A stretch of DNA of 64,000 bases, taken from NCBI RefSeq assembly GCF_007830355.1, contig NZ_VLKO01000002.1, positions 301,280 to 365,279 on the forward strand. Direction: 5' to 3'. Position 1 is the first letter of the stretch. The number at the start of each line of letters is the position of its first letter. Both the position numbers and the translations under genes were made by a program. Shown here piece by piece: positions 9,110 to 18,694 of this stretch. The DNA is from Flavobacterium tiangeerense. GTDB lineage: Bacteria; Bacteroidota; Bacteroidia; Flavobacteriales; Flavobacteriaceae. The notes below the pieces were generated by a model, which did not search any database, had not been told where the DNA came from, and was given only the letters and a program-made list of their open reading frames with translations.

Positions 9110-10084
9110 ATGGAAAGGAAGTATAAAATCACAATTTCAGAACCTTGTCAAGAGGATTGGAACAAAATGACTCCAAATGACCAAGGTCGTTTTTGTATGA
9201 GTTGCGCTAAAACTGTTGTTGATTTTACTGCAATGTTACCCGAAGAAGTGCAGCATTTTTTCATCCAAAATCAAAGCCAGAATATCTGTGGTAGAATGAA
9301 AAAATCGCAATTAGATTCGATTACCATTCAAATCCCTAGTCACTTACTTTATAAGCAAACTCAGTATCACAAAATGTTTTTGTTAGCACTGTTCATCACA
9401 ATGGGAAGTACTTTGTTTAGTTGTGCCGATAAAAACGGAAACAAACAAAAAATTGATGCTGTTGAGGTCGTTGAAAAACAGAGTAAAAGTATTAGTGTTA
9501 GTGTTAATAAATCAGTACTCCAAACATCTAAAGATTCGTTGAAAAATGTAATACAACCCACATCAAATGTAAATCAAATAAAATTTAAAAAACTTAGAGC
9601 GATTAAATGTGGGGAAGTAGCATCAAAAAAAGAACAAGAAACTAAAAATGAAACAAACGTTATATATGAAGATCATACCGTGTATGGCGGTATGGGAATT
9701 AGTGTATATCCAGATTTTAAAGGCGGTATTTCTATGTTTTATTCTTTTATCAAAGACAATTTTAAAGTCCCTAAAAATGATAATAATTTACAAGGTGAAA
9801 TTATTGCTTCTTTTAGTATTGAAAAAGATGGAAATTTGAAAGAAGTTAAAATAGTAAGAGGACTAGATGTTACAAGTAATGAGGAATTATCTAGGGTTTT
9901 AAAGTTATCCCCAAAATGGTACCCTGGCGTAGACTACGGTAAACCAATAAATTGTGATTTTCAGTTATCACTAATACTCGTGCCAGACACCATTAAAAAG
10001 TCTTTTTTTAGAACTAAAGTTATAACGAAGATTGACACTTTGTTCATTAAACGAATTACCAAGTTTGAAAGCGATAAGTTCTAA
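9110..10084 (+). CDS. Energy-transducer TonB-like protein with N-terminal Cys motif
   Basis: 324 residues in three parts. The N-terminal cytoplasmic part has the Bacteroidota pattern EPCxEDWxxM...GRFCxxC (C13, C29, C32) and a later C60, suggesting a small metal-binding or regulatory module. One membrane segment lies at about 89-105. After a polar linker there is a TonB C-terminal-like domain (about 200-300, with YPDFKGG and the SIEKDGNLKEVKIVRG strand). The TonB-like fold suggests contact with outer-membrane receptors, but a true energy-transducing role is not shown: no ExbB/ExbD neighbours are present and the Pro-rich linker is absent. It is divergent from tadA with 59 bp between them and precedes dxs. 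Confidence 0.7.
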   Translation: MERKYKITISEPCQEDWNKMTPNDQGRFCMSCAKTVVDFTAMLPEEVQHFFIQNQSQNICGRMKKSQLDSITIQIPSHLLYKQTQYHKMFLLALFITMGSTLFSCADKNGNKQKIDAVEVVEKQSKSISVSVNKSVLQTSKDSLKNVIQPTSNVNQIKFKKLRAIKCGEVASKKEQETKNETNVIYEDHTVYGGMGISVYPDFKGGISMFYSFIKDNFKVPKNDNNLQGEIIASFSIEKDGNLKEVKIVRGLDVTSNEELSRVLKLSPKWYPGVDYGKPINCDFQLSLILVPDTIKKSFFRTKVITKIDTLFIKRITKFESDKF

Positions 10085-10095
10085 CATTAAAAACG

Positions 10096-10103
10096 TAAAT
10101 TTG
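10096..10103 (+). promoter_or_regulatory. TAnnTTTG promoter box of dxs
   Basis: TAAATTTG lies 14 bp before the dxs ATG and just after the stop of the upstream gene. dxs is therefore probably transcribed from its own promoter. Confidence 0.55.
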
Positions 10104-10117
10104 CTTTTTATAAAACA

Positions 10118-11899
10118 ATGAAAAAAAGTTTACTTTCAAACATCAATAACCCAACCGATTTACGCTTGCTTGACGAAGCGCAACTTCCTCAAGTAGCCCA
10201 AGAATTACGCGATTTTATTATCGATATTGTGGCCGTAAAAGAAGGTCATCTTGGCGCAAGCCTAGGTGTTATTGAATTGACAATTGCCTTGCATTATGTT
10301 TTTGACACCCCAAATGATTTATTGATTTGGGATGTAGGGCATCAAGCCTATGGACATAAAATCCTAACCGGCCGAAGAGAAAATTTTCATACCAATCGTC
10401 AACTCGGCGGTATTTCTGGTTTCCCAAAAAGAAGCGAAAGCAATTACGACACCTTTGGCGTAGGCCATTCTTCCACTTCTATTTCGGCGGCACTCGGAAT
10501 GGCAATAGCATCTAATTTGAAAGGCGATTTCAACAAACATCACATTGCTATTATTGGTGATGCTTCTATTGCCTCAGGTATGGCTTTTGAAGGATTGAAT
10601 CACGCTGGAGTTACTGATGCTAATTTACTTGTAATTCTCAATGATAACGCTATTGGGATTGACCCAAGCGTTGGCGCCTTGAAACAGTACCTCACTGCGG
10701 TAAAAGAAGGAAAAAACCCAAGGCAAAACAACATGATTAAGTCCTTGAACTTTGATTATTCGGGACCAATTGATGGTCATGATGTTTTTGCTGTGATCAA
10801 AGAATTGAAGCGATTACAAAAAATAAAAGGTCCTAAATTTTTACATTTAATTACCACCAAAGGAAAAGGCCTCCAACAAGCCGAAGAGGATCAGGTAAAG
10901 TACCATGCTCCGGGAAAATTTGATGCGGCAACTGGCGAAATCATTACAAAACAAGAACAAAATTTACCTCCAAAATACCAAGATGTTTTTGGCTTGACCG
11001 TTTTAGACTTGGCTCGAAAAAACGACAAGATAATAGGAATCACACCTGCAATGCCCTCTGGTAGTTCGTTGAAATTCATGATGGATGCGTTTCCAGAACG
11101 TGCTTTTGATGTAGGTATTGCAGAGCAACATGCTGTGACTTTAGCCGCCGGAATGGCAACACAAGGCATGATCGTTTATTGCAACATCTACTCGACATTT
11201 TTACAAAGAGCTTATGACCAAATCATTCATGATGTAGCATTGCAAAATCTTCCAGTAATATTTTGTCTTGACAGAGCAGGTTTAGTGGGCGAAGATGGCG
11301 CGACGCATCACGGAGTTTTTGATATAGCGTACCTGCGTTGCATTCCTAACCTAATTGTTTATGCTCCAAGAAATGAAATTGAACTTCAAAATATTTTATA
11401 TACCGCGCAATTGGGACTTGAAAACCCGATTGCTATTCGGTATCCGAGAGGTCGAGGTGTAATAAATAACTGGCAAGAAAAACATCTGAGTCATTATGAT
11501 GCTATACCCATTGGCGTAAGCAGCTGTATTGTATCAGGAACTCGAGTAGCGGTTTTATCAAATGGTACTATTGGAAATAATGTTACTTTGGCTCTAGCCA
11601 AAATAAAAAAAACAAATACAATTGCCCACCATGATTTTCCTTTTGTAAAACCATTAGACGAAAAAAGTTTACACCAAATTTTCAGTCAATTTGACTCTAT
11701 CATTACCCTTGAAGACGGCACTGTAAAAGGAGGATTTGGTAGTGCTGTAATTGAATTTGCAGCCAACAATAATTACAAGTCACAAATTACTGTTCTAGGA
11801 ATACCGGATGAATTTATAGAACATGGAACCGTGACGGAATTACAACAATATTGTAAAATTGACGTTTCTAGTCTTGAAAAACTTTTTTCGAATTATTAA
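10118..11899 (+). CDS. dxs: 1-deoxy-D-xylulose-5-phosphate synthase
   Basis: 593 residues. The enzyme condenses pyruvate and glyceraldehyde-3-phosphate to 1-deoxyxylulose-5-phosphate, the first step of the MEP isoprenoid pathway, using thiamine diphosphate. Visible signatures are the N-terminal HQAYGHKILTGR segment, the ThDP-binding GDASIASGMAFEGLNHAG region with NDN (residues about 145-175), the transketolase central domain with DVGIAEQHAVTLAAG, and the C-terminal transketolase domain. It is slightly shorter than the E. coli enzyme (620 residues), mainly in the N-terminal half. The DUF3078 gene follows after 21 bp and is probably cotranscribed. Confidence 0.96.
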   Translation: MKKSLLSNINNPTDLRLLDEAQLPQVAQELRDFIIDIVAVKEGHLGASLGVIELTIALHYVFDTPNDLLIWDVGHQAYGHKILTGRRENFHTNRQLGGISGFPKRSESNYDTFGVGHSSTSISAALGMAIASNLKGDFNKHHIAIIGDASIASGMAFEGLNHAGVTDANLLVILNDNAIGIDPSVGALKQYLTAVKEGKNPRQNNMIKSLNFDYSGPIDGHDVFAVIKELKRLQKIKGPKFLHLITTKGKGLQQAEEDQVKYHAPGKFDAATGEIITKQEQNLPPKYQDVFGLTVLDLARKNDKIIGITPAMPSGSSLKFMMDAFPERAFDVGIAEQHAVTLAAGMATQGMIVYCNIYSTFLQRAYDQIIHDVALQNLPVIFCLDRAGLVGEDGATHHGVFDIAYLRCIPNLIVYAPRNEIELQNILYTAQLGLENPIAIRYPRGRGVINNWQEKHLSHYDAIPIGVSSCIVSGTRVAVLSNGTIGNNVTLALAKIKKTNTIAHHDFPFVKPLDEKSLHQIFSQFDSIITLEDGTVKGGFGSAVIEFAANNNYKSQITVLGIPDEFIEHGTVTELQQYCKIDVSSLEKLFSNY

Positions 11900-11920
11900 T
11901 TCCTAAAACCCCTGCTACAA

Positions 11921-12952
11921 ATGAATTCATTACGATACCTTATATTCTTTGTGTTTGCAATATCGCAATTAAGTTTTTCACAAGACACCATTCAAAATAA
12001 TAAAATGTATTCCCTAGCTACTGTAACTGCATTAACAAAAACAGATAAAATGGAACGCATACCGCTTAAAATCAGAACCAAAACACATTTATTGCCTTTT
12101 TCGTACTGGAGCAAAAAAAATAGTTTGGGTTTTGATATTTCTGAAGTAGCATTTGTAAATTGGTCTGCTGGGGGAACAAGCTCAATATCTGGATTACTTA
12201 AAGGTAAATTTCATAGAAATTATGCCCGTGATAACTACAACTGGTCAAATGAACTCATTATAAAATATGGCTTAAACAAACAAGATGGTGTGGCCATTCG
12301 AAAAACAGAAGACGCTATTCAGCTGAATTCTACCTTTGGATACCGTAGAGACACACTCTCTAATTGGTTTCATTCTGCAAAATTTAATTTTAACACCCAA
12401 TTTACAAATGGTTTTGCTTATCCAAATACCGAAAATGCCATATCAAAACCGTTCGCTCCAGCGTATATCTTTATGGGAATAGGAGCCGAAAATATTGATA
12501 AAGAAAAAAAGAGAACTCTTTACATCTCTCCATTTACTTTTAAAACCACCCTTGTTCTTGATCAAAGATTAGCGAACCAAGGTGCTTTTGGGGTTGCGAA
12601 AGCTACCTATGACGTAGATGGAAATTTAATTACTGAGGGAGAGAGAGCTAAGATGGAATTGGGTTTTCTGATTACCAATAAATACAAAAAAGAGGTATTT
12701 AAAAACATCAATTTAGAAAACAGACTAACCCTATACTCCGATTACATCAATCGTTTTGGCAATATCGATATAGATTGTGATCTACAAGTTGAACTCGTGG
12801 TTAATCAATATGTAAAAGCAAATATTGGTGCTCACGTAATTTATGATGACGATATCAAATCGAAACGAGAAATTGAAGGAATACAAGTCACCGAGGGTCC
12901 TAAAACACAACTCAGACAAGCTATTGGAGTAGGAATTGAATATGCATTTTAA
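11921..12952 (+). CDS. DUF3078 domain-containing outer-membrane protein
   Basis: 343 residues with a cleavable signal peptide (hydrophobic to about residue 20, FSQD). Alternating beta-strand repeats and a C-terminal aromatic (EYAF) suggest an outer-membrane beta-barrel. The segment FVNWSAGGTSSISG and the following strands match the DUF3078 family found in Bacteroidota. The function is unknown. It lies 21 bp after dxs, a recurrent neighbourhood in flavobacteria as far as I recall, and ends in a bidirectional terminator. Confidence 0.82.
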   Translation: MNSLRYLIFFVFAISQLSFSQDTIQNNKMYSLATVTALTKTDKMERIPLKIRTKTHLLPFSYWSKKNSLGFDISEVAFVNWSAGGTSSISGLLKGKFHRNYARDNYNWSNELIIKYGLNKQDGVAIRKTEDAIQLNSTFGYRRDTLSNWFHSAKFNFNTQFTNGFAYPNTENAISKPFAPAYIFMGIGAENIDKEKKRTLYISPFTFKTTLVLDQRLANQGAFGVAKATYDVDGNLITEGERAKMELGFLITNKYKKEVFKNINLENRLTLYSDYINRFGNIDIDCDLQVELVVNQYVKANIGAHVIYDDDIKSKREIEGIQVTEGPKTQLRQAIGVGIEYAF

Positions 12953-12994
12953 ATAAAAAGTCCTGATAAAAAAATTCATCAGAACTTTTTATTT
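12951..12994. terminator. Bidirectional terminator between DUF3078 and M36 peptidase genes
   Basis: Inverted repeat: AAATAAAAAGTCCTGAT pairs with ATCAGAACTTTTTATTT with one mismatch. A tracts on one arm and T tracts on the other serve the two convergent genes. Confidence 0.8.
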
Positions 12995-13006
12995 AAGTAA
13001 TTACTT

Positions 13007-15664
13007 TTAGTTTATTATTATTTTCTCAACATACTTTAAACCTTCTCCAGTAATATCAATCATATATATACCGGCGCTAAGTTGACTTAAATCAAATGAT
13101 TTTTCATTATTGAATGTTACTTTATTAGCCGTATACACTAATCTACCATTGATATCTATCACTTTCACAGCTACTTGTCCATTATAATTGTTTATTCGCA
13201 CTGTTAAATTTCCATTTGATGGATTTGGATAAACACGCATAACATTCTCGTCATCAATATCTAATGTGCTTAATGTACAATTTGCTCCTGCAGCTGGAAC
13301 TGTGAAATCTTCTGTTTGATCATTTCCTATATTCCTATCACCTGCTAATGCATTTGCTCCCAGACCCCTTGCAGCAAACACCTCCCATATCATGCAAAAA
13401 TCTTTACCCCCTGTAAGAGCTTGATCAGCAGCAATGATTGCGTTTCTCGCATCTACAAATGTTGGGCTACAGGGTTGTAACTTTATACCATCTAAAACGA
13501 TACGCATCAACTTGTTATTTCCTCCATTACCAGTATACTTATTATCATCATAGCCATATTTAGTGATATAGGCCCACGTTAAATCCCACAACATTGTAGC
13601 CCATACTGAACCTACACCATGAACAGAAGTCTCTTCAAAATCTTGATCATTTATAAACTGAAAAGAATTAGTGCGGCCATAAGTCATTGGATTAATAGAA
13701 GTATCAGTCGAGTACGGATAACTACGAATACCCACTCCATCAGTTTTCTGCGACGATACAAACGTGCCAATTCCCCTTTTCGCGGTGCCAACATCTCCGG
13801 GTTTTAACTGCATCATTAAAGCGAACCAATCTGACCAACCTTCACCCATTTGATCTGTATTATCTAAACATTTTTCGTTGTTACTACCACCTGCTAAACG
13901 AGTTGAAATTCCATGTCCGTACTCATGTGCTATGATACCGTTATCAAAATCTCCATCCGAATTGATAAATGGAGGAGTTTCTAATTGTAGTTTTACGTTA
14001 ACTGCTGTCAGTTTCATTTGTTCAATTATAGCATCTCCAGTAGCTTTAGTTACACTTATTGCTGGTATGGTGATCGTTGCATCATCACCTGACATTGTTA
14101 TTTCGCCAGGTGCATTGTTTACAATAATTACAGCAATAGCACCTGCATCTTGGGCTGCCTTAACTTTAACCACAAAATTACAAGAGCCACGGTATAAAAT
14201 TACAATTTTACCATTCAAAGCAGCAGCATTACTTGGGGCTGAACAACCTAAAGAGCCAGTACCTGAACTATCAAGATATAGAACTAAGTCTGATTGTAGA
14301 AATGCAGGTGCTACTGGCAAATCTACTTTTCCAGGATTAAATCCGTTTTGTTTTGCACTATAAGCTCCTGTTAAAGTAGAAGGTGATGTAATAAGTATAG
14401 GACTTATTCCTGAGTCCACATTCCATAAAAACATTTGCATTCTTGGCGGAGTGCCATCTTCAGGAGTGTAAAAATTAGCATTATTTAAACTTTTACGAGT
14501 AGCAGCTGAGCCATCTTGAGCATCAGCAATAACATAATCTGCTTGCGCGCCACCTTTACCGTAATTATTTTGCTGAAAATTTCCACTTGCTTCATCGAAA
14601 CCGTATTGATACCACACATCATGCATTACATTATTCATATAAAATAAATTCGTACAAGCAGCGTCAATATACGTAGATGCCTCTACACTAGTCCCGCCGT
14701 AAGGATAGTCAAAAATTAAAGAAGGACCTCCATTAGGGCTATATGCTGTTATTGCATTATCCGCCATAAAATCCTCTTTTGCCCAAACATTATTACCTCT
14801 TGTAATAGTAAAATCTGGACCTGCTTGCCCATCTATATCATGCCACCCAAAAGGAGAGGCTTTGGTATTAGCTGGATTGGTCAATAATTGAAATGCCCCA
14901 TGATTAGGACTTTCTATGTTTGACGGAATAACTTTATAGGATCCAATTTGTGTTTGTAAAACTAAGGGAGTAAAAAGCTGTTTATAACTAATTGAAGTTG
15001 GACTTACAGTGTTTGTTTTAGAAGAAAAAACCGCTTTATGATCGAAATGACAAGAAATTATACGATCATTTTTTTCTAATAACAAACCAGTAATCGCATC
15101 TATTCTGACGCTCCATAAATGATCATGCTGATTAGTATGAATATTGAAATCCCAAGCTAATTTTAAGTCACCATTTTTTTCTTGATGATATACTAAATTT
15201 GCTGTTACTGGTTCCGTAATCCCAAGACCGTTACTTATTTTATATTTGTTAGTTCCAACGGTTTCTAGTATATTAAATTTATCTTTAGCGGTTATACCTA
15301 ATTGGAAATATGCTTTTACAAGAGCATCTGTTACCGATAGTTTAGGTGCTGTCGCATTGACTTTTTTTGATACATTCGAAACTATCCTGCTACTAACGTC
15401 TATTACTTGTTTATTCTTTATTGAGAAATTAGAAACTGCTCTAAAAATCTCAATTCCTTGATAACGCTGCACCACATAACAATTCTCTATTCCAGAAGTT
15501 GTAGTACCTCCTTCACTTTGAATGGCCCAGTCATTAAAATCTGCACTAGACAACGTTGTTCGAGAAGCGGGATTTTTTAAGTAATTTTGAATTATTTGGT
15601 TGTTTGATTGTGAAAAACCAACAAAAGACACCAAATAAATTATAGAAAGTAAAATTTTTTTCAT
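13007..15664 (-). CDS. M36 (fungalysin) family metallopeptidase with PA domain and T9SS sorting domain
   Basis: 885 residues. Order of parts: signal peptide (about 1-18), fungalysin propeptide, catalytic region interrupted by a protease-associated (PA) domain (about 440-560), the zinc site HEYGH at about 580-584, then a C-terminal type A T9SS sorting domain (YPNPSNG start, LSAGIYMIDI end, about 810-885). It is therefore a zinc endopeptidase exported by Sec, carried across the outer membrane by T9SS and processed at the cell surface, probably for extracellular protein degradation. ATG start; convergent with the DUF3078 gene. Confidence 0.93.
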   Translation of the reverse strand: MKKILLSIIYLVSFVGFSQSNNQIIQNYLKNPASRTTLSSADFNDWAIQSEGGTTTSGIENCYVVQRYQGIEIFRAVSNFSIKNKQVIDVSSRIVSNVSKKVNATAPKLSVTDALVKAYFQLGITAKDKFNILETVGTNKYKISNGLGITEPVTANLVYHQEKNGDLKLAWDFNIHTNQHDHLWSVRIDAITGLLLEKNDRIISCHFDHKAVFSSKTNTVSPTSISYKQLFTPLVLQTQIGSYKVIPSNIESPNHGAFQLLTNPANTKASPFGWHDIDGQAGPDFTITRGNNVWAKEDFMADNAITAYSPNGGPSLIFDYPYGGTSVEASTYIDAACTNLFYMNNVMHDVWYQYGFDEASGNFQQNNYGKGGAQADYVIADAQDGSAATRKSLNNANFYTPEDGTPPRMQMFLWNVDSGISPILITSPSTLTGAYSAKQNGFNPGKVDLPVAPAFLQSDLVLYLDSSGTGSLGCSAPSNAAALNGKIVILYRGSCNFVVKVKAAQDAGAIAVIIVNNAPGEITMSGDDATITIPAISVTKATGDAIIEQMKLTAVNVKLQLETPPFINSDGDFDNGIIAHEYGHGISTRLAGGSNNEKCLDNTDQMGEGWSDWFALMMQLKPGDVGTAKRGIGTFVSSQKTDGVGIRSYPYSTDTSINPMTYGRTNSFQFINDQDFEETSVHGVGSVWATMLWDLTWAYITKYGYDDNKYTGNGGNNKLMRIVLDGIKLQPCSPTFVDARNAIIAADQALTGGKDFCMIWEVFAARGLGANALAGDRNIGNDQTEDFTVPAAGANCTLSTLDIDDENVMRVYPNPSNGNLTVRINNYNGQVAVKVIDINGRLVYTANKVTFNNEKSFDLSQLSAGIYMIDITGEGLKYVEKIIIN

Positions 15665-15745
15665 AAAATCACGTAATTAGTTATAAATGCAAAACTAAAT
15701 ATTATAATTTAAATTTCAACAATTAAACCCCATATTCTTTGAATT

Positions 15746-17092
15746 TTAACTTTTAGCAGCGGTTATTGTTTTATAGAACAACAATGCATTTCCATCAGTT
15801 AACAAGGAAATAAAATGACAAATATGCAACAAACGACCGTATAAATTGTCTTTTTCTAATTGATGCTTTTCTGGCAACATCTTTAAAATTAAGGTATCAT
15901 AATTAGAGGCTACACCATTATAATTATTATCAAATGCGGTAATAAATTTATCCAATAAGGTTTGTATAATTTGATAGCCTACAATTTCTTTTTCGATCAC
16001 TTCACGACTCTGATAGATTTTCTCGACACTGATCTTGATAATATCATCCATCTGAGCTTTGTACTTGCTTTTATCCATTAAGGCATAAGGAAATTTTCCT
16101 TGCAAAATGAGCTCTTCGTTTTCAATAAAAACTTTCACGGCATCGTTGATTAGACTTCCAATTGCTAATGCACGCAAATAGCTAATGCGATCTTCTTTGG
16201 TCTCAAGTGTTTTGTACTTGGAAGTATCAATACTGTCTTTTACTAATTTTATCAGGTATTCCAATGCAAAATCCTCCGATACCAAACCTAGATTCATTCC
16301 GTCCTCAAAATCGATGATGGTGTAACAAATATCATCTGCCGCCTCAACGAGATAGGCCAAAGGATGGCGTTCAAAACCAACATCTTCTCCTGATTTATTC
16401 GGAATCAAACCCATGTCGTGGGCTACTTCTTGAAAAAAAGCTTTGTCTGTTTGAAAAAAACCATATTTTTTATCAGCGATATTTTTGGTTGGTTTTTTAG
16501 GCAAACTCTCTTTGGGATATTTCATAAAAGCACCCAAAGTAGCATATGAAATACGAAGTCCTCCTTCAATTCCAGGACGACTTGCGGTAAGTACCGAAAA
16601 ACCATTGGCATTACCTTCAAAATCAATTAAGTCTTGCCACTCTTTTGCGGTAAGTTGTTCTTTGTATTTTTGTCCGTTTCCTATCGAAAAATACTCTCCA
16701 ATGGCTTTTTCACCCGAATGTCCAAAAGGTGGATTCCCAATATCGTGCGCCAATGATGCTGCAGCTACAATTGCCCCAAAATCATTCATGTGATAGCCAT
16801 GCACCTCTTTTAAATGCGGATATTTTTCGATAATTTTTTTTCCTACCAAACGACCCAAAGAACGCCCAACGACTGATACTTCCAGACTATGTGTTAATCT
16901 GGTATGCACAAAATCAGTTTTGGATAATGGAATAACTTGTGTTTTATCTTGCAAACTTCTAAACGCCGAAGAAAAAATGATTCGATCATAATCTACTTCA
17001 AAACCCAAACGGGTGTCGTCTTGTTCTACACGCAATCGTTTGCCTTTGTCGCCTTGACGTTTAAGTGATAAAAGTTGTTCCCAGTTCATCAT
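15746..17092 (-). CDS. dgt: Deoxyguanosinetriphosphate triphosphohydrolase (dGTPase)
   Basis: 448 residues. The HD-domain phosphohydrolase signature is clear: R-x-L-T-H68, AHDIGNPPFGH with H116-D117, and a later ADDICYTIIDFEDG segment. Dgt removes triphosphate from dGTP (and other dNTPs in some members) and shapes nucleotide pools. Length fits the short bacterial subgroup rather than the 505-residue E. coli enzyme. Two adjacent ATGs are possible starts (17092 or 17089). Ribonucleotide reductase and dCMP deaminase lie on the same strand further along. Confidence 0.92.
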   Translation of the reverse strand: MMNWEQLLSLKRQGDKGKRLRVEQDDTRLGFEVDYDRIIFSSAFRSLQDKTQVIPLSKTDFVHTRLTHSLEVSVVGRSLGRLVGKKIIEKYPHLKEVHGYHMNDFGAIVAAASLAHDIGNPPFGHSGEKAIGEYFSIGNGQKYKEQLTAKEWQDLIDFEGNANGFSVLTASRPGIEGGLRISYATLGAFMKYPKESLPKKPTKNIADKKYGFFQTDKAFFQEVAHDMGLIPNKSGEDVGFERHPLAYLVEAADDICYTIIDFEDGMNLGLVSEDFALEYLIKLVKDSIDTSKYKTLETKEDRISYLRALAIGSLINDAVKVFIENEELILQGKFPYALMDKSKYKAQMDDIIKISVEKIYQSREVIEKEIVGYQIIQTLLDKFITAFDNNYNGVASNYDTLILKMLPEKHQLEKDNLYGRLLHICHFISLLTDGNALLFYKTITAAKS

Positions 17093-17160
17093 TGCTTCTT
17101 GTAATTTTCTAGTTTTAAAGGAGCGAATATAAAGAAAAAGAATCCAGCGGAAACAAAAAA

Positions 17161-17180
17161 AGCAGTCTAAAATGACCGCT
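17161..17180 (-). terminator. Probable terminator after RDD gene
   Basis: On the minus strand a short stem AGCGGTC / GACTGCT (one G-T pair) with a 6-nt loop is followed by a T run. Confidence 0.5.
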
Positions 17181-17208
17181 TATACAAACCAAAAACAAGA
17201 ATAGTCAT

Positions 17209-17676
17209 TTACAATTTCGCTTTTGCTAAAAATTCATGCTTATTGACCACATAGGTTACTGATAATGTATCATGCCAACCTCTTGAATTGTTGTTTAAAA
17301 AGGAAACTATCTCAATAGGAATGAATCGTACTAAGGTTCTAATGAGTATACTTTTTAGGTGTGGTTTGCTACCATTAGGTTTTACAACTAGCGTTTTAGT
17401 GAAGTATTTCCCAAAAGTTCTAGACAAATAAAACTCCATAATGAAATAGTAAAAAAACATCACTATCATCCCAAACAAGGCGTTTTCTGTGGGTGATAAA
17501 TTGATAATCCAATCTGCAACTTGAAAATTCCCTGTTACAACTCCTAACCCGTTTATGAGCGCTCCAATTCCGATGGTGAACAAGTAAACAATAAACAAAT
17601 CAATGAGCAAGTTTAAAAATCGCTTGGTTCTGGACGCTAACAAATCCGCCGAAATAGTTAATTCTGTAGTTTCCAT
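17209..17676 (-). CDS. RDD family membrane protein
   Basis: 155 residues with three likely transmembrane segments (about 24-45, 65-85 and 90-102 onward). The N-terminal signature SRTKRFLNLLIDLF carries the Arg/Asp pattern that names the RDD family. Substrate and function are unknown for most members; some contribute to ion or osmolyte homeostasis. It is a single-gene unit: a TATCTTTG box lies 78 bp upstream and a weak terminator downstream. Confidence 0.85.
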   Translation of the reverse strand: METTELTISADLLASRTKRFLNLLIDLFIVYLFTIGIGALINGLGVVTGNFQVADWIINLSPTENALFGMIVMFFYYFIMEFYLSRTFGKYFTKTLVVKPNGSKPHLKSILIRTLVRFIPIEIVSFLNNNSRGWHDTLSVTYVVNKHEFLAKAKL

Positions 17677-17754
17677 AGTTATTTTTTTAAGAGTGTTTTA
17701 CTACTTCGTAAAGTAATGTGGCAGCTTTGCAATTATATGTATGTTGTATAGGTA

Positions 17755-17762
17755 CAAAGATA
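17755..17762 (-). promoter_or_regulatory. TAnnTTTG promoter box of the RDD gene
   Basis: Minus-strand TATCTTTG, giving a leader of about 70 nt before the RDD ATG. Confidence 0.5.
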
Positions 17763-17911
17763 CATTCGCAAGTGGTTTGTGGAGTTATACTATTTTAGGA
17801 GAGTGTTGCTAAATTCGCACTTTAAGATTCTAAAACCAATCCTCTTGCGTAACTGCAACTCAGTATACGTATCACTGTAACTAGCAAATTCCTTTTCAAA
17901 ACCGTCAATTC
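17763..17911. other. Gene-free stretch between RDD promoter and repeat copy B
   Basis: Together with its neighbours this makes a 357-bp gap (17677-18033). Apart from the promoter box and the repeat I see no ORF, hairpin or RNA-like structure here. Confidence 0.5.
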
Positions 17912-18001
17912 CTAGCCTTGATAGCAGTGAAAATCCTTATATGCCGGTCCCGAAACTTCGGGATGGCGTATAAGATTGTAACGAATAGCGGGATAAAGCT
18001 C
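17912..18001 (-). repeat. Dispersed flanked-hairpin repeat, copy B
   Basis: Reverse-oriented relative to copies A and C. On the minus strand it reads GAGCTTTATCCCGCTATTCG, TTACAATCTT, a nested hairpin (inner arms CCCGAA / TTCGGG, as in copy A), AAGGATTTTCACT, then GGCTAG. It lies downstream of the NYN-domain gene. Confidence 0.85.
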
Positions 18002-18033
18002 TAAAAAAAGAACTGAACAAAAAACTACTTGAT

Positions 18034-18669
18034 TTAACTCCAGTCTTTAGGTTTTTTTAGTATGAAACCATCTTTTTTAGGAACCTCCGAGGCAAACTGA
18101 CTGTCCACTAGTTTTTTTCTACCAATGGTTAAAGAGCCTTTTGCAACTGCTGCGACCGATTGATTGTGACGTTTAGGAGGAAAGGCAGCGAACACTCTTT
18201 TATTTTTAAATATTTCATGAACTGCTGTCATTGGCGGAACCAAATCACTATCACCTGATATTAGCATTGCCATATCATATCTATCTTGATAAGCATCAAT
18301 TAAAATTTGGGTGGCAATATTGACATCAGTCATTTTCTCATTAAACTTAGGCCAAACATTATTACATCTTTTGCATTTTATTTTATCTGACTGATAATTC
18401 CCATAGTATATATTAACTCCAACACTTTCCAATGCTTCTATATATGTAATTTGTCTTTTTTGTTTATCTGGATCATTACTAACACTACTAGTAAAATATT
18501 TCACTTGCAGTAAAACTTGGTTTGGTTGCAATAAATTCTCGACTAAAAGAACTAAATTCAACCATTTACAATAATCAAATCCAGCATCTTTCATACCGAA
18601 ATATAAATTAAAGCCATCTACATAAACAATAACCCTTTCTTTTTCTGTTAAAATATTTGTATTACTCAT
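18034..18669 (-). CDS. NYN domain-containing protein (LabA/DUF88-like)
   Basis: 211 residues. The N-terminal VYVDGFNLYFG motif with D18, the mid-protein TDVNIATQILIDAY segment and LISGDSDLVPPM supply the acidic residues of the NYN/PIN-like nuclease fold. NYN proteins are thought to be metal-dependent RNases, but the substrate cannot be read here. A Cys pair (CKRC, about residues 108-111) suggests a small metal-binding or structural insert. The gene is monocistronic. Its start codon overlaps the -33 region of a divergent promoter that drives a candidate small RNA. Confidence 0.86.
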   Translation of the reverse strand: MSNTNILTEKERVIVYVDGFNLYFGMKDAGFDYCKWLNLVLLVENLLQPNQVLLQVKYFTSSVSNDPDKQKRQITYIEALESVGVNIYYGNYQSDKIKCKRCNNVWPKFNEKMTDVNIATQILIDAYQDRYDMAMLISGDSDLVPPMTAVHEIFKNKRVFAAFPPKRHNQSVAAVAKGSLTIGRKKLVDSQFASEVPKKDGFILKKPKDWS

Positions 18670-18688
18670 AATTTATTCATTATATTTG
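18656..18688 (+). promoter_or_regulatory. Near-consensus promoter of candidate small RNA
   Basis: TTTG (18656-18659), a 21-bp spacer and TATATTTG (18681-18688) match the Bacteroidota sigma consensus TTTG-N(~19)-TAnnTTTG. No ORF follows on the plus strand. Confidence 0.65.
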
Positions 18689-18694
18689 CATCAC

